Below the pieces are notes generated by a model that did not search any database, was not told the origin of the DNA, and saw only the letters and a list, made by a program, of their open reading frames with translations. Shown here in pieces: positions 19,794 through 29,800 of a stretch of 64,000 bases of DNA. Position 1 is the stretch's first letter; the number at the start of each line of letters is the position of its first letter. Source of the DNA: Pseudopedobacter saltans DSM 12145 (GTDB lineage Bacteria > Bacteroidota > Bacteroidia > Sphingobacteriales > Sphingobacteriaceae). The stretch covers positions 3,038,001 to 3,102,000 of the forward strand of contig NC_015177.1 in assembly GCF_000190735.1 (NCBI RefSeq). Direction: 5' to 3'. The position numbers and the translations under genes were made by a program.

Positions 19794-19886
19794 TGTAAAC
19801 CAAAATTAGTAATTACCGTCCAAATTTGTCAAGTAAATCTAGTATAGGACACTTTTTTCTATTTACCCAAACCAAGATTTTATAAC

Positions 19887-19940
19887 TCCACCTATAATCC
19901 ACGAATAGTCCACCTTTCATCCACATATACCCCACGGTAT
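19887..19940. repeat. Five CCAC boxes at exact 11-bp spacing
   Basis: CCAC occurs at 19888, 19899, 19910, 19921 and 19932, each 11 bp apart; the first four are TCCAC. The array lies between the GH10 stop (19997) and the IS right end (19851). The last box is inside ATACCCCACGGTAT (19927-19940). Eleven-bp phasing puts all boxes on one face of the helix. The intervening bases are not conserved, so this is not a simple tandem duplication. Confidence 0.7.
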
Positions 19941-19996
19941 CCGGCTTATACCTTGTACTATTCTATAACTATTCCATTACCATACACGTTCTTTAT

Positions 19997-21127
19997 TTAT
20001 GGCTTCTTTTTTGAAGAGCCAAATCTATAAATCTGCTTAACGACAGGTTTAGCATTGTATTGCCGGTCAAACAGCAAGGCATAATCTGTTCTGCCGGGCA
20101 TTGGCCAGTTATTCCGCCATGAGTCTGCATCTGTAACTCCCCAAACTGTAACCCTACTGATTTTATCCTCATGTTTTAAAAAAAGTTTAAAGAAATCCAG
20201 ATAGCGTTTTTCAAATATTGTCTGTTTATCTTTAGGCAATCCATCTTCATATGGATTCATTTCTTTCTTGTATGCAAAATTACTCTCCACCTGGGCACCA
20301 ATATTTCTATTGGGCATAGGTAAAACGGTAATATCCATTTCTGTAATCATCACTTTTACTCCTTCTGCCGCAAAAGCCAATATGCTTTTTTCAAACTCCT
20401 CAACTTTTGGAAAATCAAGAGATAAATGCCCCTGCATTCCAATAGCACTAATCTTAATTCCTTTGGATTTTAGATTCTTAATCATTTTAACAACGCTATT
20501 TCGTCTGCCTTCCAAAGCCATTGAATAGTCGTTGTAATAAAGTTCGGCGTCCGGATCGGCTGCATGTGCAAATTTGAAAGCCAGCTCTATAAATTCTTCT
20601 CCTATTATATTGTAAAATTTACTCTTTCTCCAGGATCCATCATCAAGTATTGCTTCATTCACCACGTCCCAACCTTTAATTCTGCCTTTATACCTGGAAA
20701 CAACGGCTGTAATATGATTTCTCATGCGCTCTATTAGCACCTCTTTCGAAACCTCCTCTCCTTTTTCATTTTTAAAAAACCACGATGGCGCTTGTGAATG
20801 CCAGATTAGGGTATGGCCTATAAGGAACATGTTATTAGCTTCGCCATACGCTACAAACTTATCTGCATCTTTAAAATTGAATTTGCCTTCCTGAGGTTGC
20901 AAATGCATACTTTTCATAGAATTTTCTGCAACAATAGAATTAAACTGGCTCTTTATTAGCTTGTCGGCAGCAGGATCTCTTTCCCAAATTTGGTTGAGGT
21001 TTAAAGCAGTTCCAATGTAAAACTTCCCCTCAAAAGCTTGTTTTAATGATTCGACAGTAGCTTTTTTTTGAGCATAGCTAAAACCGGAACAAACCAGTAG
21101 CAGCATAAGTAATAGATTCCTTTTCAT
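19997..21127 (-). CDS. GH10 endo-1,4-beta-xylanase
   Basis: Secreted xylanase that cuts the beta-1,4-xylan backbone. It has a signal peptide (1-19, ending SYAQ) and a single GH10 barrel with no binding module. The acid/base is Glu158 in WDVVNEAILDD and the nucleophile is Glu263 in MITEMDITVLP. Other conserved parts include GHTLIWHSQAPSWF, IGMQGHL and VTVWGVTDADSWR. Length (376 aa) is standard. It is 68 bp downstream of the GH3 gene and likely co-transcribed with it. Together the two would convert xylan to xylooligosaccharides and then xylose. Confidence 0.95.
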   Translation of the reverse strand: MKRNLLLMLLLVCSGFSYAQKKATVESLKQAFEGKFYIGTALNLNQIWERDPAADKLIKSQFNSIVAENSMKSMHLQPQEGKFNFKDADKFVAYGEANNMFLIGHTLIWHSQAPSWFFKNEKGEEVSKEVLIERMRNHITAVVSRYKGRIKGWDVVNEAILDDGSWRKSKFYNIIGEEFIELAFKFAHAADPDAELYYNDYSMALEGRRNSVVKMIKNLKSKGIKISAIGMQGHLSLDFPKVEEFEKSILAFAAEGVKVMITEMDITVLPMPNRNIGAQVESNFAYKKEMNPYEDGLPKDKQTIFEKRYLDFFKLFLKHEDKISRVTVWGVTDADSWRNNWPMPGRTDYALLFDRQYNAKPVVKQIYRFGSSKKKP

Positions 21128-21195
21128 TTAAAAAAATATATTTGGTAGTGAATATTTCTCAGTTAAAATTGAATTACGGTTTGAACACATTAGAT

Positions 21196-23850
21196 TTATA
21201 ATACCACATTTATACTGATTGATTTAAGGCGATCTTCATTTGATGAACCTCCATACATAATGGTATAATTACCTGCTTTCGGACCAAGTTCATCTTTTGA
21301 CGGATCATAAAACTCAAATGCTTCTGCAGTAAGCTGGAAATCCAGATGTTTTGTTTCTCCAGCCGCAATAGCTACCCTTTTAAATCCTTTTAAGGATTTT
21401 ACCGGAGCATCAGGATCACCATTTCTCTTTACATATACCTGAACAACTTCTTCTCCTTTATTATTGGAGATGTTAGTAAGTGGTATGGATATGTTTAAAG
21501 TGTTGCCTATTTTAACTGTCCCAGATGTTAGCTTTGCTTCGCCATAATTGAATTTTGAATAACTTAACCCATGGCCAAATGCATAAAGAGGCTTCTCAGT
21601 CATATACCGATATGTTCTGCCCTGCATGCTGTAATTCTCAAAATCTTGTCTGCTGGTATCGGATGTTTTTAAAAGCGCGTTATCTAATTGGCTTAAGCTT
21701 TTATAGAAAGTTATTGGCAATCTGCCCGCTGGATTATAATCTCCAAATAATACATCTGCCACAGCAGTTCCAGCTTCCTGTCCACCATACCAGGCACATA
21801 GTAAAGCATTGTAATTTTTCTCGTCTTGTTCTAAAGCTAAAGAGCTTCCGGTACATAACACGAAAACCACCGGCTTTCCGGTACTTTTTAATGAAGACAA
21901 GAGTTCTCTTTGAATTTTTGGAAGGTCTATGGATATTTTATCTCCACCTCTAAAACCATCAGCGTTAACAGGCATTTCTTCTCCCTCTAACTGTGGCGAT
22001 AAACCTCCAGCATATACAATAGCGTCTACTTCTTTTAGACGTTTAATTAAATTGGTAAAATCGGCTTTATCTTTCTTTAACACCGAAAAGTCAATATTCA
22101 CATATTTCCCAACCTGCTTATGTTCCAAAACAATATTATACTTTTTGTTCTTTTCTGCCTTCATCGTATATTCGGTATCTGCAGATGCCTCTCGCCCTTT
22201 CTTTGTTAAAAGAACTTTATCGTTTACGTAGAGAACATATCCATCCGAAGCACTGATTTTAAAAACAATTTCACCTGTATAAGGCGCTGTGAATACTCCT
22301 GAAATCCTGGTGGAAGTATTCTGCAAATTAACACCTTGTGCCAAAGCTGTACCACCGGCATTATTATACTTTATGGCTAAAGTATTTATTAGGGTAGTTT
22401 CCGGACTACCCGAAAGTTGCGTATTGTTAAAAAACTCAACTTTCATTCCTTTCTGACCTTTAGGGGAACTGGTAAATCCTTCAAATAAAGAAGTACGCAC
22501 CCATGGATCTACCCAATCACAACCTTTATCATAGATGATTTCTGCGTGAGGTAGTTTATTTTTAATCCCCTGCAAAATAGTGACAGTAGAATTTGGGGTT
22601 CCATTATAATTACCCCACAACATCACACTATCTGCTGCGTTAGGACCAATAACCGCTATTTTTTTTATTGATTTGCTTAACGGCAAAATTGAACCGTTGT
22701 TCTTTAACAGGGTCATAGATTCTCTGGCAACTTTTAAAGCCTGTTGTACATGCTCTTTTGAAGCGACTATCTGGTATGGTAATTGGCTCCAAGGTAAACG
22801 CTCAGCAGGGTCTAACATTCCCAATTCAAACCATCCTCTCAAAACTCTTCTTAAAGAAATATCTATTTGCTGCTGAGAAATGAGTCCTTGCCGAACGGCT
22901 TCCAGAAGATTGGTATAAGCACTTCCACATTCCAAATCGGTAGAATGTATCACCGCATCTGCTGCCGCCGCGGCTGCATCTTTATGTGTTTCGTGGTGCC
23001 CTTTCCTAAAAAAATCATCAATAGCCCAGCAATCGGAAACCACAATTCCTTTATACTCCCATCTATTTCTTAGAATATCAGTAAGTAAACGATCGCTACC
23101 ACAACATGGTTGCCCCTCATAGGCATTGTATGCACACATTACTTCCTGTACATTTGCCTCTTTCACCAATGCTTTAAAAGCAGGCAGGTACGTTTCCCAC
23201 AAGTCTCTGCCAGATGCAGTTGCATCATAGGAATGCCTGTTCCATTCCGGTCCGCTATGTACCGCGAAGTGTTTGGCACATGCATGGGTCTTGAAATATT
23301 TGGGATCATCACCTTGCAAACCTCTAACTGCCGCTACACCTAATCTTGCGGTTAAATAAGGATCTTCTCCATAGGTTTCCTGCCCTCTTCCCCATCTTGG
23401 ATCTCTGAAAATATTAATATTTGGTGTCCAAAATGACAAACCGTAATATCTTCCACGTTCTCCGTTTCTGATCGCTTCATTATATTTTGCTCTCGCTTCG
23501 TCAGAAATTAAATCAAATGTTTGTTTGTGGCCAGACTCGTTCCAGGTAGCTGCCATTCCGATAGCCTGCGGAAATACGGTGGCTTTTCCTGATCTTGCAA
23601 CCCCATGTAAAGCCTCATTCCACCAATCGTAAGCTGGAATACCTAGACGTCCAACAGGTTTAGAGCTATTCATCATCAAACCAACTTTCTCTTCCAGTGT
23701 TAGCAATCCCAGTAAATTTTCTATTCGTTCATTAACAGGTAAATCCGGATTCCTGAACTTATAGGGTATTTCCTGACTTTTCAAATTACTGTTACCTAAC
23801 AAACAATAAAAGAAACATGTAACTAAAAAACGGATTATATTTTTGTTCAT
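21196..23850 (-). CDS. GH3 beta-xylosidase / beta-glucosidase with PA14 insertion
   Basis: Secreted exo-glycosidase of 884 residues. It has a signal peptide (1-25), a GH3 barrel (about 30-340) with the nucleophile Asp273 in GIVVSDCWAIDDF, and a GH3 C-terminal domain interrupted by a PA14 domain (about 450-590). A fibronectin-III-like tail (about 780-884) contains KGFKRVAIAAGETK. The VVSDCWAI form and the pairing with GH10 favour beta-xylosidase over beta-glucosidase. It is the first gene of the minus-strand CAZyme block. A partial palindrome, ATACCCCAATTGGTAT (23889-23904), lies just upstream. Confidence 0.9.
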   Translation of the reverse strand: MNKNIIRFLVTCFFYCLLGNSNLKSQEIPYKFRNPDLPVNERIENLLGLLTLEEKVGLMMNSSKPVGRLGIPAYDWWNEALHGVARSGKATVFPQAIGMAATWNESGHKQTFDLISDEARAKYNEAIRNGERGRYYGLSFWTPNINIFRDPRWGRGQETYGEDPYLTARLGVAAVRGLQGDDPKYFKTHACAKHFAVHSGPEWNRHSYDATASGRDLWETYLPAFKALVKEANVQEVMCAYNAYEGQPCCGSDRLLTDILRNRWEYKGIVVSDCWAIDDFFRKGHHETHKDAAAAAADAVIHSTDLECGSAYTNLLEAVRQGLISQQQIDISLRRVLRGWFELGMLDPAERLPWSQLPYQIVASKEHVQQALKVARESMTLLKNNGSILPLSKSIKKIAVIGPNAADSVMLWGNYNGTPNSTVTILQGIKNKLPHAEIIYDKGCDWVDPWVRTSLFEGFTSSPKGQKGMKVEFFNNTQLSGSPETTLINTLAIKYNNAGGTALAQGVNLQNTSTRISGVFTAPYTGEIVFKISASDGYVLYVNDKVLLTKKGREASADTEYTMKAEKNKKYNIVLEHKQVGKYVNIDFSVLKKDKADFTNLIKRLKEVDAIVYAGGLSPQLEGEEMPVNADGFRGGDKISIDLPKIQRELLSSLKSTGKPVVFVLCTGSSLALEQDEKNYNALLCAWYGGQEAGTAVADVLFGDYNPAGRLPITFYKSLSQLDNALLKTSDTSRQDFENYSMQGRTYRYMTEKPLYAFGHGLSYSKFNYGEAKLTSGTVKIGNTLNISIPLTNISNNKGEEVVQVYVKRNGDPDAPVKSLKGFKRVAIAAGETKHLDFQLTAEAFEFYDPSKDELGPKAGNYTIMYGGSSNEDRLKSISINVVL

Positions 23851-23888
23851 ATCAATAATTTATAATTACCCTTCGGCTAAGTTTATAC

Positions 23889-23904
23889 ATACCCCAATTG
23901 GTAT
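23889..23904. promoter_or_regulatory. Candidate operator upstream of the GH3 gene
   Basis: ATACCCCAATTGGTAT lies 39 bp upstream of the GH3 start codon. The similar ATACCCCACGGTAT ends the CCAC array at 19927-19940. Two sites of this type beside CAZyme genes suggest a shared regulator, but two occurrences are weak evidence. Confidence 0.3.
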
Positions 23905-24591
23905 AAAAGTAGGTTATAAGGCATGTTATATGTGCGAGAAATGCTGAAATAGATAGTTCAAATGTTCAAAAATTAAATACGGACTTAAACAGAGGAATTT
24001 TTCCCTGCAGTTTCTCCGGCTGGACTGGTCGTATTCAAATGCTTCCTTATACCTTTTTGTTCTCAGAGCATAAGAAAGCAGCAATCTTTCATAAATGACA
24101 GAGGCATAATTCAGGATTACTTAAAAATGATTTTGTAAGATTAAAGTGGCTATATCTTAATAGCTCGTTTTAATTATGCCGCTTTCATCAAACTGATAAA
24201 CTATCGCGGATAGCAAATAAGTATAGGTGAACGGAGCTATTAAAAGCTGAGCTCCCGCTTCGTTCAAGTAGATGTATAGCAGACATCAAAGCTAATATTC
24301 CTGCGGGCGACAAGGTGTTCATCCAGAATATAAATTCCCGATTCAAATTGATTTGTAAAATAAAAAGACAGGAACAATTCATCATGGGACTGTTGATGCA
24401 ATGAAGCAGAATTCTCCTATGTCATTCTATTCCTAATTCTCTAACAAATTTCCCCCCGGTACCCTGTACAAAGATGAGATACAGATACATACGTCCTTCT
24501 TCATTTCACCGGTCTGCCGAATACACTTGAGAGTATATAGCGTTCCGATTGTCGACTCATGCCAAAGAAAGCCTAACTATTTCATTAAAAA
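23905..24591. other. Gene-poor spacer with degenerate reading frames
   Basis: No intact gene is supported. On the plus strand a frame open from 24231 to 24401 (about 57 codons) has protein-like composition, with DIKANIPAGDKVFIQNIN, but no start codon. On the minus strand a fragment with YERLLLSYALRTKRYKEAF (about 24020-24100) resembles a TPR helix. Another minus frame ends at 24157. These could be remnants of a decayed regulator or chance frames; no family was recognised. Confidence 0.35.
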
Positions 24592-24622
24592 CAAAGAAGG
24601 GATTTCGCAACCCCCTCTTTTC
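24592..24622 (-). terminator. Probable terminator of the chemotaxis-like signalling operon
   Basis: On the minus strand AAAGAGGGGG and CCCTTCTTT form a stem with about a 9-nt loop, followed by GTTTTT. It lies about 36 bp past the stop of the receiver gene at 24658. Confidence 0.6.
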
Positions 24623-24657
24623 GTTCATGTAATTTTTTATTCGATAGTGCTACTTTA

Positions 24658-25029
24658 TTATGCTGTTTTTTTAATGGCCTCTGAAACAATATTCTCAAGT
24701 TCTGTTAAATCAAAAGGTTTGGACAAGTATGCATCGGCACCTGCAGTTTGTGCTAACAAATGGATATCATTATTTGCCGAAAAATATATAACGGGGATAC
24801 GGTTAAAATCAGGATCTTTTTTTAATAACTGAGTTGCTTTAATACCTCCAATATCCGGTATCCAATTATCCATCAGGATTACATCTGGTTTAATTTCGGA
24901 AACTTTTTCGATAATGTCATGAGATGTTTCGGAAACTTCAACATCATATCCAAAATCCTGTAAAACGATAGCGCATAATTCCAGTATGTTGGCATCGTCA
25001 TCAAAAATCAACACTTTCTTTTTATTCAT
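24658..25029 (-). CDS. Single-domain response regulator (CheY-like receiver)
   Basis: A 123-aa receiver domain with no output domain. The acidic pocket is DDD at 10-12, the phospho-acceptor Asp54 is in VILMDNWIPD, the Ser/Thr switch is in VIYFSAN and the conserved Lys is in LSKPFDLTE. It is the last gene of the operon, 66 bp after cheB. It probably relays phosphate from the hybrid kinases encoded upstream by protein contact, not by DNA binding. Confidence 0.9.
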   Translation of the reverse strand: MNKKKVLIFDDDANILELCAIVLQDFGYDVEVSETSHDIIEKVSEIKPDVILMDNWIPDIGGIKATQLLKKDPDFNRIPVIYFSANNDIHLLAQTAGADAYLSKPFDLTELENIVSEAIKKTA

Positions 25030-25095
25030 GATATTAAAATTTCATTTGGTTTACACCAGTATCTATGCTTTAAATATAACAATTCGGCATTAGTT

Positions 25096-25659
25096 TCACT
25101 TTACACTTAACTTATTAATAAAAGAGGCTATTTCATCTGGTCTGATCACCATATCTACTACTCCTCTATTTATTGCCTGCAGCGGCATATACTCCACTTC
25201 GCATGTTTTTGGATCCTGAACTGTGGCTATGCCTCCCATATTTTTTATAACTCCTAAACCATTTACTCCGTCTTCATTTGCTCCTGAAAGCAAGAGCGCT
25301 AAAGCCCCCTCTTTATAAACATGTGCCACAAAGATAAAAGTGACATCGATAGAAGGTCTCGAATAATTCAGCTTTTCTGAGTAATCCAGGGTAACCGACT
25401 TATCCTTCTCAATTAGCAGATGATAGTCTGCCGGTGCTATATAAATACATCCTGATTCTAAAATTGTTTTGTCTTCGGCCTCGAAAATGGGGATTTTTGT
25501 ATAGCTAGCCAAGAGACTTTGCAATACGGGAGGGCCATTTGGAGCGCGGTGAAGAACAATAAGCACAGGAAAATCTGGCTTTTCTAAATCAGGCAATACT
25601 TGTAATAATACCTTGATACTACCGGCCGAACCTCCTATTGCAAAAATGTGAACTTTCAT
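25096..25659 (-). CDS. cheB: Stand-alone CheB-type methylesterase domain
   Basis: A 187-aa CheB catalytic domain without the usual N-terminal receiver. The triad residues are Ser11 in AIGGSAGS, His37 in VLHRAP and an Asp in SGANEDGVNGL. CheB removes methyl groups from receptor glutamates. It abuts cheR (the ATG follows the cheR stop directly). No methyl-accepting receptor is in the window, so the substrate may be a kinase of this operon or a receptor elsewhere. Lack of a receiver means its activity would not be regulated by direct phosphorylation. Confidence 0.88.
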   Translation of the reverse strand: MKVHIFAIGGSAGSIKVLLQVLPDLEKPDFPVLIVLHRAPNGPPVLQSLLASYTKIPIFEAEDKTILESGCIYIAPADYHLLIEKDKSVTLDYSEKLNYSRPSIDVTFIFVAHVYKEGALALLLSGANEDGVNGLGVIKNMGGIATVQDPKTCEVEYMPLQAINRGVVDMVIRPDEIASFINKLSVK

Positions 25660-26484
25660 TTACTTTGCCTTTCTCCAGATTTTATCTGACCCTATTTGTT
25701 TGTAATTTTTCTCCAGACTGGAGAAGCGTAAAGTTTCTTTAGAACCCAACGCCAAGAAGCCCAGAGATTCCAGGCTTTCGTCAAATAAATTCAGCACTTT
25801 TGCTTGCAGCTCCCGATCAAAATAAATCAACACATTTCTGCATACCACCAATTGAAACTCGTTGAAAGATCTGTCGGAAACCAGATTGTGCGTAGAAAAA
25901 ATAATCTTTGATTTTAACTCGGGATCGAACTTGGCGACGTCATAGTTAGCAGTATAGTATTGGGAAAAATCAACCTTCCCTCCTGAGTTGTTATAGTTTT
26001 CGGAATACTGACGCATGTTTATTAAAGGAAACACACCTTTTTTTGCTTTTTCCAGCACTGTTGGATTTATATCCGTTGCATAAATAAGGCTTCTGCCGTA
26101 AAGGTTTGCTTCTTTAAGCAGGATGGCTATTGAATAGGCTTCTTCTCCTGTAGAACAACCCGCAACCCATATCCTGATAAAAGGATAAGTCCCTAATTGA
26201 GGCAATACTGTATCGCGAAGTGTCTTATAAAAAGACGGATCGCGGAACATTTCGGTAACATTTACAGTGATTTCTTCAATAAAACGCTGTAAATAATCCG
26301 GCTGTTTTATGACTGTGTACCGGAGTTCTGCAAAACTTGTAAACTTATCTATGACACAAATCCGGTTCAACCTTCTTTTCAAGGAAGCTCTGCTATATTG
26401 CGAAAAATCATAGCCATATAATGATGATACATCCGCCAACAGCATTTCTAAATCGTCATCATTAATAATATCCTGTTCTATCAT
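25660..26484 (-). CDS. cheR: CheR-type protein-glutamate methyltransferase
   Basis: A 274-aa CheR. The N-terminal helical domain (LLADVSSLYGYDFSQYSRASL, split in register with the family) precedes the SAM-binding fold. That fold shows IRIWVAGCSTGEEAYSIA, YATDINPTVLEKA and NLVSDRSFNEFQLVVCRNVL. CheR methylates glutamates on chemoreceptor-like proteins. It overlaps the upstream receiver gene by 4 bp and is directly followed by cheB, the standard antagonistic pair. There is no fused TPR or PAS domain. Confidence 0.92.
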   Translation of the reverse strand: MIEQDIINDDDLEMLLADVSSLYGYDFSQYSRASLKRRLNRICVIDKFTSFAELRYTVIKQPDYLQRFIEEITVNVTEMFRDPSFYKTLRDTVLPQLGTYPFIRIWVAGCSTGEEAYSIAILLKEANLYGRSLIYATDINPTVLEKAKKGVFPLINMRQYSENYNNSGGKVDFSQYYTANYDVAKFDPELKSKIIFSTHNLVSDRSFNEFQLVVCRNVLIYFDRELQAKVLNLFDESLESLGFLALGSKETLRFSSLEKNYKQIGSDKIWRKAK

Positions 26485-26852
26485 TTAGTCACTTCTTGAA
26501 TCATACTAATAAGCTTATCCATATTTATGGGTTTGGATATATATCCTGATGCCCCGGCAGCAATACATTTTTCTTTATCGCCGGTCATAGCCTGGGCGGT
26601 TACCGCGATTATAGGTAAAGCACTAAATCTGGGATTTTCCCTTATTTTTTTAATTGCTTCATAACCATCCATGTCAGGCATCATCATATCCATTAACACA
26701 ACAGAGAAATCGTCTGACATGTTTAATATTTCTATGCCTTCTTTTGCTCCCAAAGCTGACATGCTTGCTACGCCTCTCGCTTTTAGGTAGAGACTCAATG
26801 CAAAAATATTTCTGCTATCGTCATCAATTATCAATACATTTTTAGTCGTCAT
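26481..26852 (-). CDS. Single-domain response regulator
   Basis: A 123-aa receiver. It shows DDD near residue 10, RNIFALSLYL, and the acceptor Asp in VVLMDMMMPDMDGYEA. The switch region is PIIAVTAQAMTGDKEKC and the Lys is in ISKPINMDK. It is very similar in wording to the third receiver of the neighbouring hybrid kinase, which suggests duplication from it. It lies 19 bp after that kinase gene and overlaps cheR, so kinase, receiver and methyltransferase are co-expressed. Confidence 0.92.
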   Translation of the reverse strand: MTTKNVLIIDDDSRNIFALSLYLKARGVASMSALGAKEGIEILNMSDDFSVVLMDMMMPDMDGYEAIKKIRENPRFSALPIIAVTAQAMTGDKEKCIAAGASGYISKPINMDKLISMIQEVTK

Positions 26853-26871
26853 ATGTTGATGAGTCTCCTGT

Positions 26872-29800
26872 TTAATCGTATAACCAAACTCTTAATAATG
26901 AAAGCAGTTGATCTGTATCTACAGGTTTAGAAATATAATCCGAGGCACCAGCCATGATACATTTCTCCCTGTCGCCAACCATGGCTTTTGCAGTAACGGC
27001 AATAACAGGCAGCTCCTCGCTTTTCTTATTCTTCCTGATTTCTCTTATTGTTTCGTAACCATCCATTTCAGGCATCATCATATCCATTAATACAATGGCC
27101 GTATCTGGATTATTTTCCAGCTGTACCAAAGCTTCTTTGCCATCTATAGCGGAAACCACTTTCATCTGATATTTTTCAAGAGCTTTGGTTAGCGAAAAAA
27201 TGTTCCTTACATCGTCATCGGCAACAAGGACTTTTTTGTCTTTTAAAACTTCCTGAAGCGCCCCTAACTTATTGGTTCTTTTTGAAGAGGTATCTGACTG
27301 CTTCTCTTCTACGAGATGTAAAAACAGGCCTACTTCATCTAAAATCCGCTGGTATGAATGTGCAGTTTTTAAAACAATCGAATCGGCATATTGTCGCAGT
27401 TTAGCTTCTTCGAACTGAGAGAGATTCTTTCCAGTAAAAACAATAATTGGCAGGTTTTCAAGCCCTGAATTTCTCTTTACTGCTTCCAGCGTCTCATAGG
27501 CAATCATATCCGGAACGCCCATATCCAAAATTACACAGTCTGCTTTGCCTGATGAAAGTGCATCGATACTATCCTCGACACTGGTTTTTATTTCGGTTTG
27601 AATATTAAAAGTACTTAAAAAGTAAGATAAGGCGCTTGCATGTTTCTGGTTCTCTTCTACAATCAGGACTTTTTTAGGATATTTATTTAAAGCTTCCTCT
27701 ATCCTTTTAAACATGTCGTTGATTTGTTCCAGTGCTACAGGTTTATCGATAAAATCTATTGCCCCTTTTAAAAGGCTCTCTTTTTTTACTTTAAGCGAAG
27801 ACATAATATGCACAGGTATGTGCTTAGTAGCGTTATTGCTTTTTATCTCGTCCATAACCTGCCAGCCATCTTTAATAGGCAATTGGATATCTAAAAGTAT
27901 AGCCAAAGGTTGATATTTCTCGGCAAAACCAGCAGCGATATCTCCCCTTACAACTACAACACCTTTATAATCTTTCTTTCTGGTATATTTCAGCAGAGCT
28001 TTAGCGAAGTTAATATCATCTTCTACAATAAGGATTACTTTATCTCCCTTTTTGATATTGTTTCTGTCGTCTTCTACCTCGTCCGGAATGTCATGTATCG
28101 CCAGATTTTCGGTATTTGAAGACGCTGTAAGTTGTTGTATCTCGGTAACCTCTGTTGCAATTTCTTCAATTAATTCTTCTACGTGAGGTTTGCTGATATG
28201 TACATTACTTTCGTCTCTGCTAATAGGAACTACCAAAGTGAAGATACTTCCTTCACTTTCTTTGCTAAGCAATCTGATTTCGCCACCAAGTAATTTTGCA
28301 ATCTCTCTGCTGATAGACAAGCCTAAACCTGTTCCGCCAAATTTTCTTCTAGTAGATCCATCGGCTTGCTGGAAAGCTTCGAAAATAATCTTCTGTTGCT
28401 CGGCGGGTATACCAATCCCTGTGTCTTTAACAGCAAACAAAATGTTATTATTTTCCCGGGAGATTTGTAAACCGATACTGCCTCTTGAGGTAAACTTAAT
28501 AGCATTAGACATCAAATTCTTCATCACCTGCTCTACTCGCATCTTGTCGGTTTCTATGATTTGTCCTACATCTGCACCTATTTTTATATCAAAATCAAGA
28601 TTTTTCTCTTTGATAATTGGCAGAAACAATGCTTTTAGAGCGCTAACGATTCCTGAAATCTCAATCTTTTGAAACTCGAGTTTCATTTTACCCGCCTCTA
28701 TTTTCGAAAGGTCTAGGATCTCGTCTATAAGTTCCAGTAAACTGGCTCCTGAGCTTTGGATGACGTTAGCCGATTCAATCTGTTCTTCATTGAGATTGTG
28801 CTCGGTATTTTCGGCCATCAGACGCGATAACAGCAAAATGGAATTTAGCGGTGTCCGCAGCTCGTGGGACATGTTCGCTAAAAACTCTGATTTATATTTT
28901 GTACTTAAGGCCAGCTCTTCTGCTTTTTTCTGTATTTCGAGATTACGCTCGGCTATTAAATGGTTTTTCTCCTCCAGTAATTTGGATCTTTCTTCCAGTT
29001 CCTGATTTGTTTGCAGAAGCTCTTCTTGCTGTACTTTCAATTCCTCTTCAGATGCCTGAAGTTTTTGGGTTTGAGCTTCCAATTCCATATTCAGATTTTC
29101 CAATTCCGAGTGCTGCATTTGAAGCTCTTCGGCCTGTGCCTGTGATTCTTCCAATAAAGTCTGGATTTTATTCCTGTTATAAGCATCGGAAATGGCAAGG
29201 CCGATATCTTTACATGATTCCTGAAAGAAAGATATTTGCTCTTCCCGCGGTTCGTTGGGCAAACCAAGTTCTATTACGCCCAGACATTCATTATCCAAAA
29301 TTAAAGGCATAAGTGCTATATTATGTATTTTCACTTTTCCGCTGGAGAAGCTTACCGTAAAATCATCACCTGTTAAGTCCTTAAAATGTCTGAATGCTTT
29401 ATCTTTGAAAACCTGCCCAACCATACCCTCGCCCACTTTAAGACTTTTAGGCATATGTCCTTCTAAGCCGTAGGCTGCTTTTAATATAATTTTATCGTTA
29501 TCTGATAAATAAAGTGCACCATTATAGCTATCGGTATAATTAACAACAAACTTTAGTACCTGATTACATAGATCCTCGACACTTTTATTACCAACTAGAT
29601 TCTTATTTAATAAAGCTAAACCCGTTTGCTGCCATTCGTTTGCATTTATTTTCTCGAATGCTGTCTTCAATGATTTGGTCATATGGTTAAGAGAATTCGC
29701 TACACTTCCCAAATCATCCTCTTCATTGTCTTTTACTTGTATTTCGTAATCACCTTCGGAAACTCTGTTGGCAATACTTCTGATAATGTTAATTCTCCGT

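Larger units (their letters stand above)
18468..19851 (+). mobile_element. IS3-family insertion sequence
   Basis: Imperfect terminal inverted repeats define the element. The left end, TGTCCGTTCCTAAATCCACT and onward (from 18468), matches the complement of the right end ending TATAGGACA (19851), with about 25 of 35 positions identical, including TTTGGAC at the inner side. The length, about 1.38 kb, is normal for IS3. It carries orfA and orfB with a DDE triad. A clear 3-4 bp target duplication was not seen, so the ends may be off by a few bases. It lies opposite in strand to the surrounding CAZyme genes. Confidence 0.75.

Noticed and set aside
19887-19940. CCAC array as a CRISPR array
   Set aside because: The repeated unit is only 4-5 bp and the period is 11 bp, far below CRISPR repeat-spacer dimensions. 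No cas genes are present.
24188-24385. 65-codon minus-strand frame as a gene
   Set aside because: It has no recognisable family, two alternative frames over the same DNA look equally protein-like, and it lies in a gene-poor spacer. It is described only as a possible remnant.
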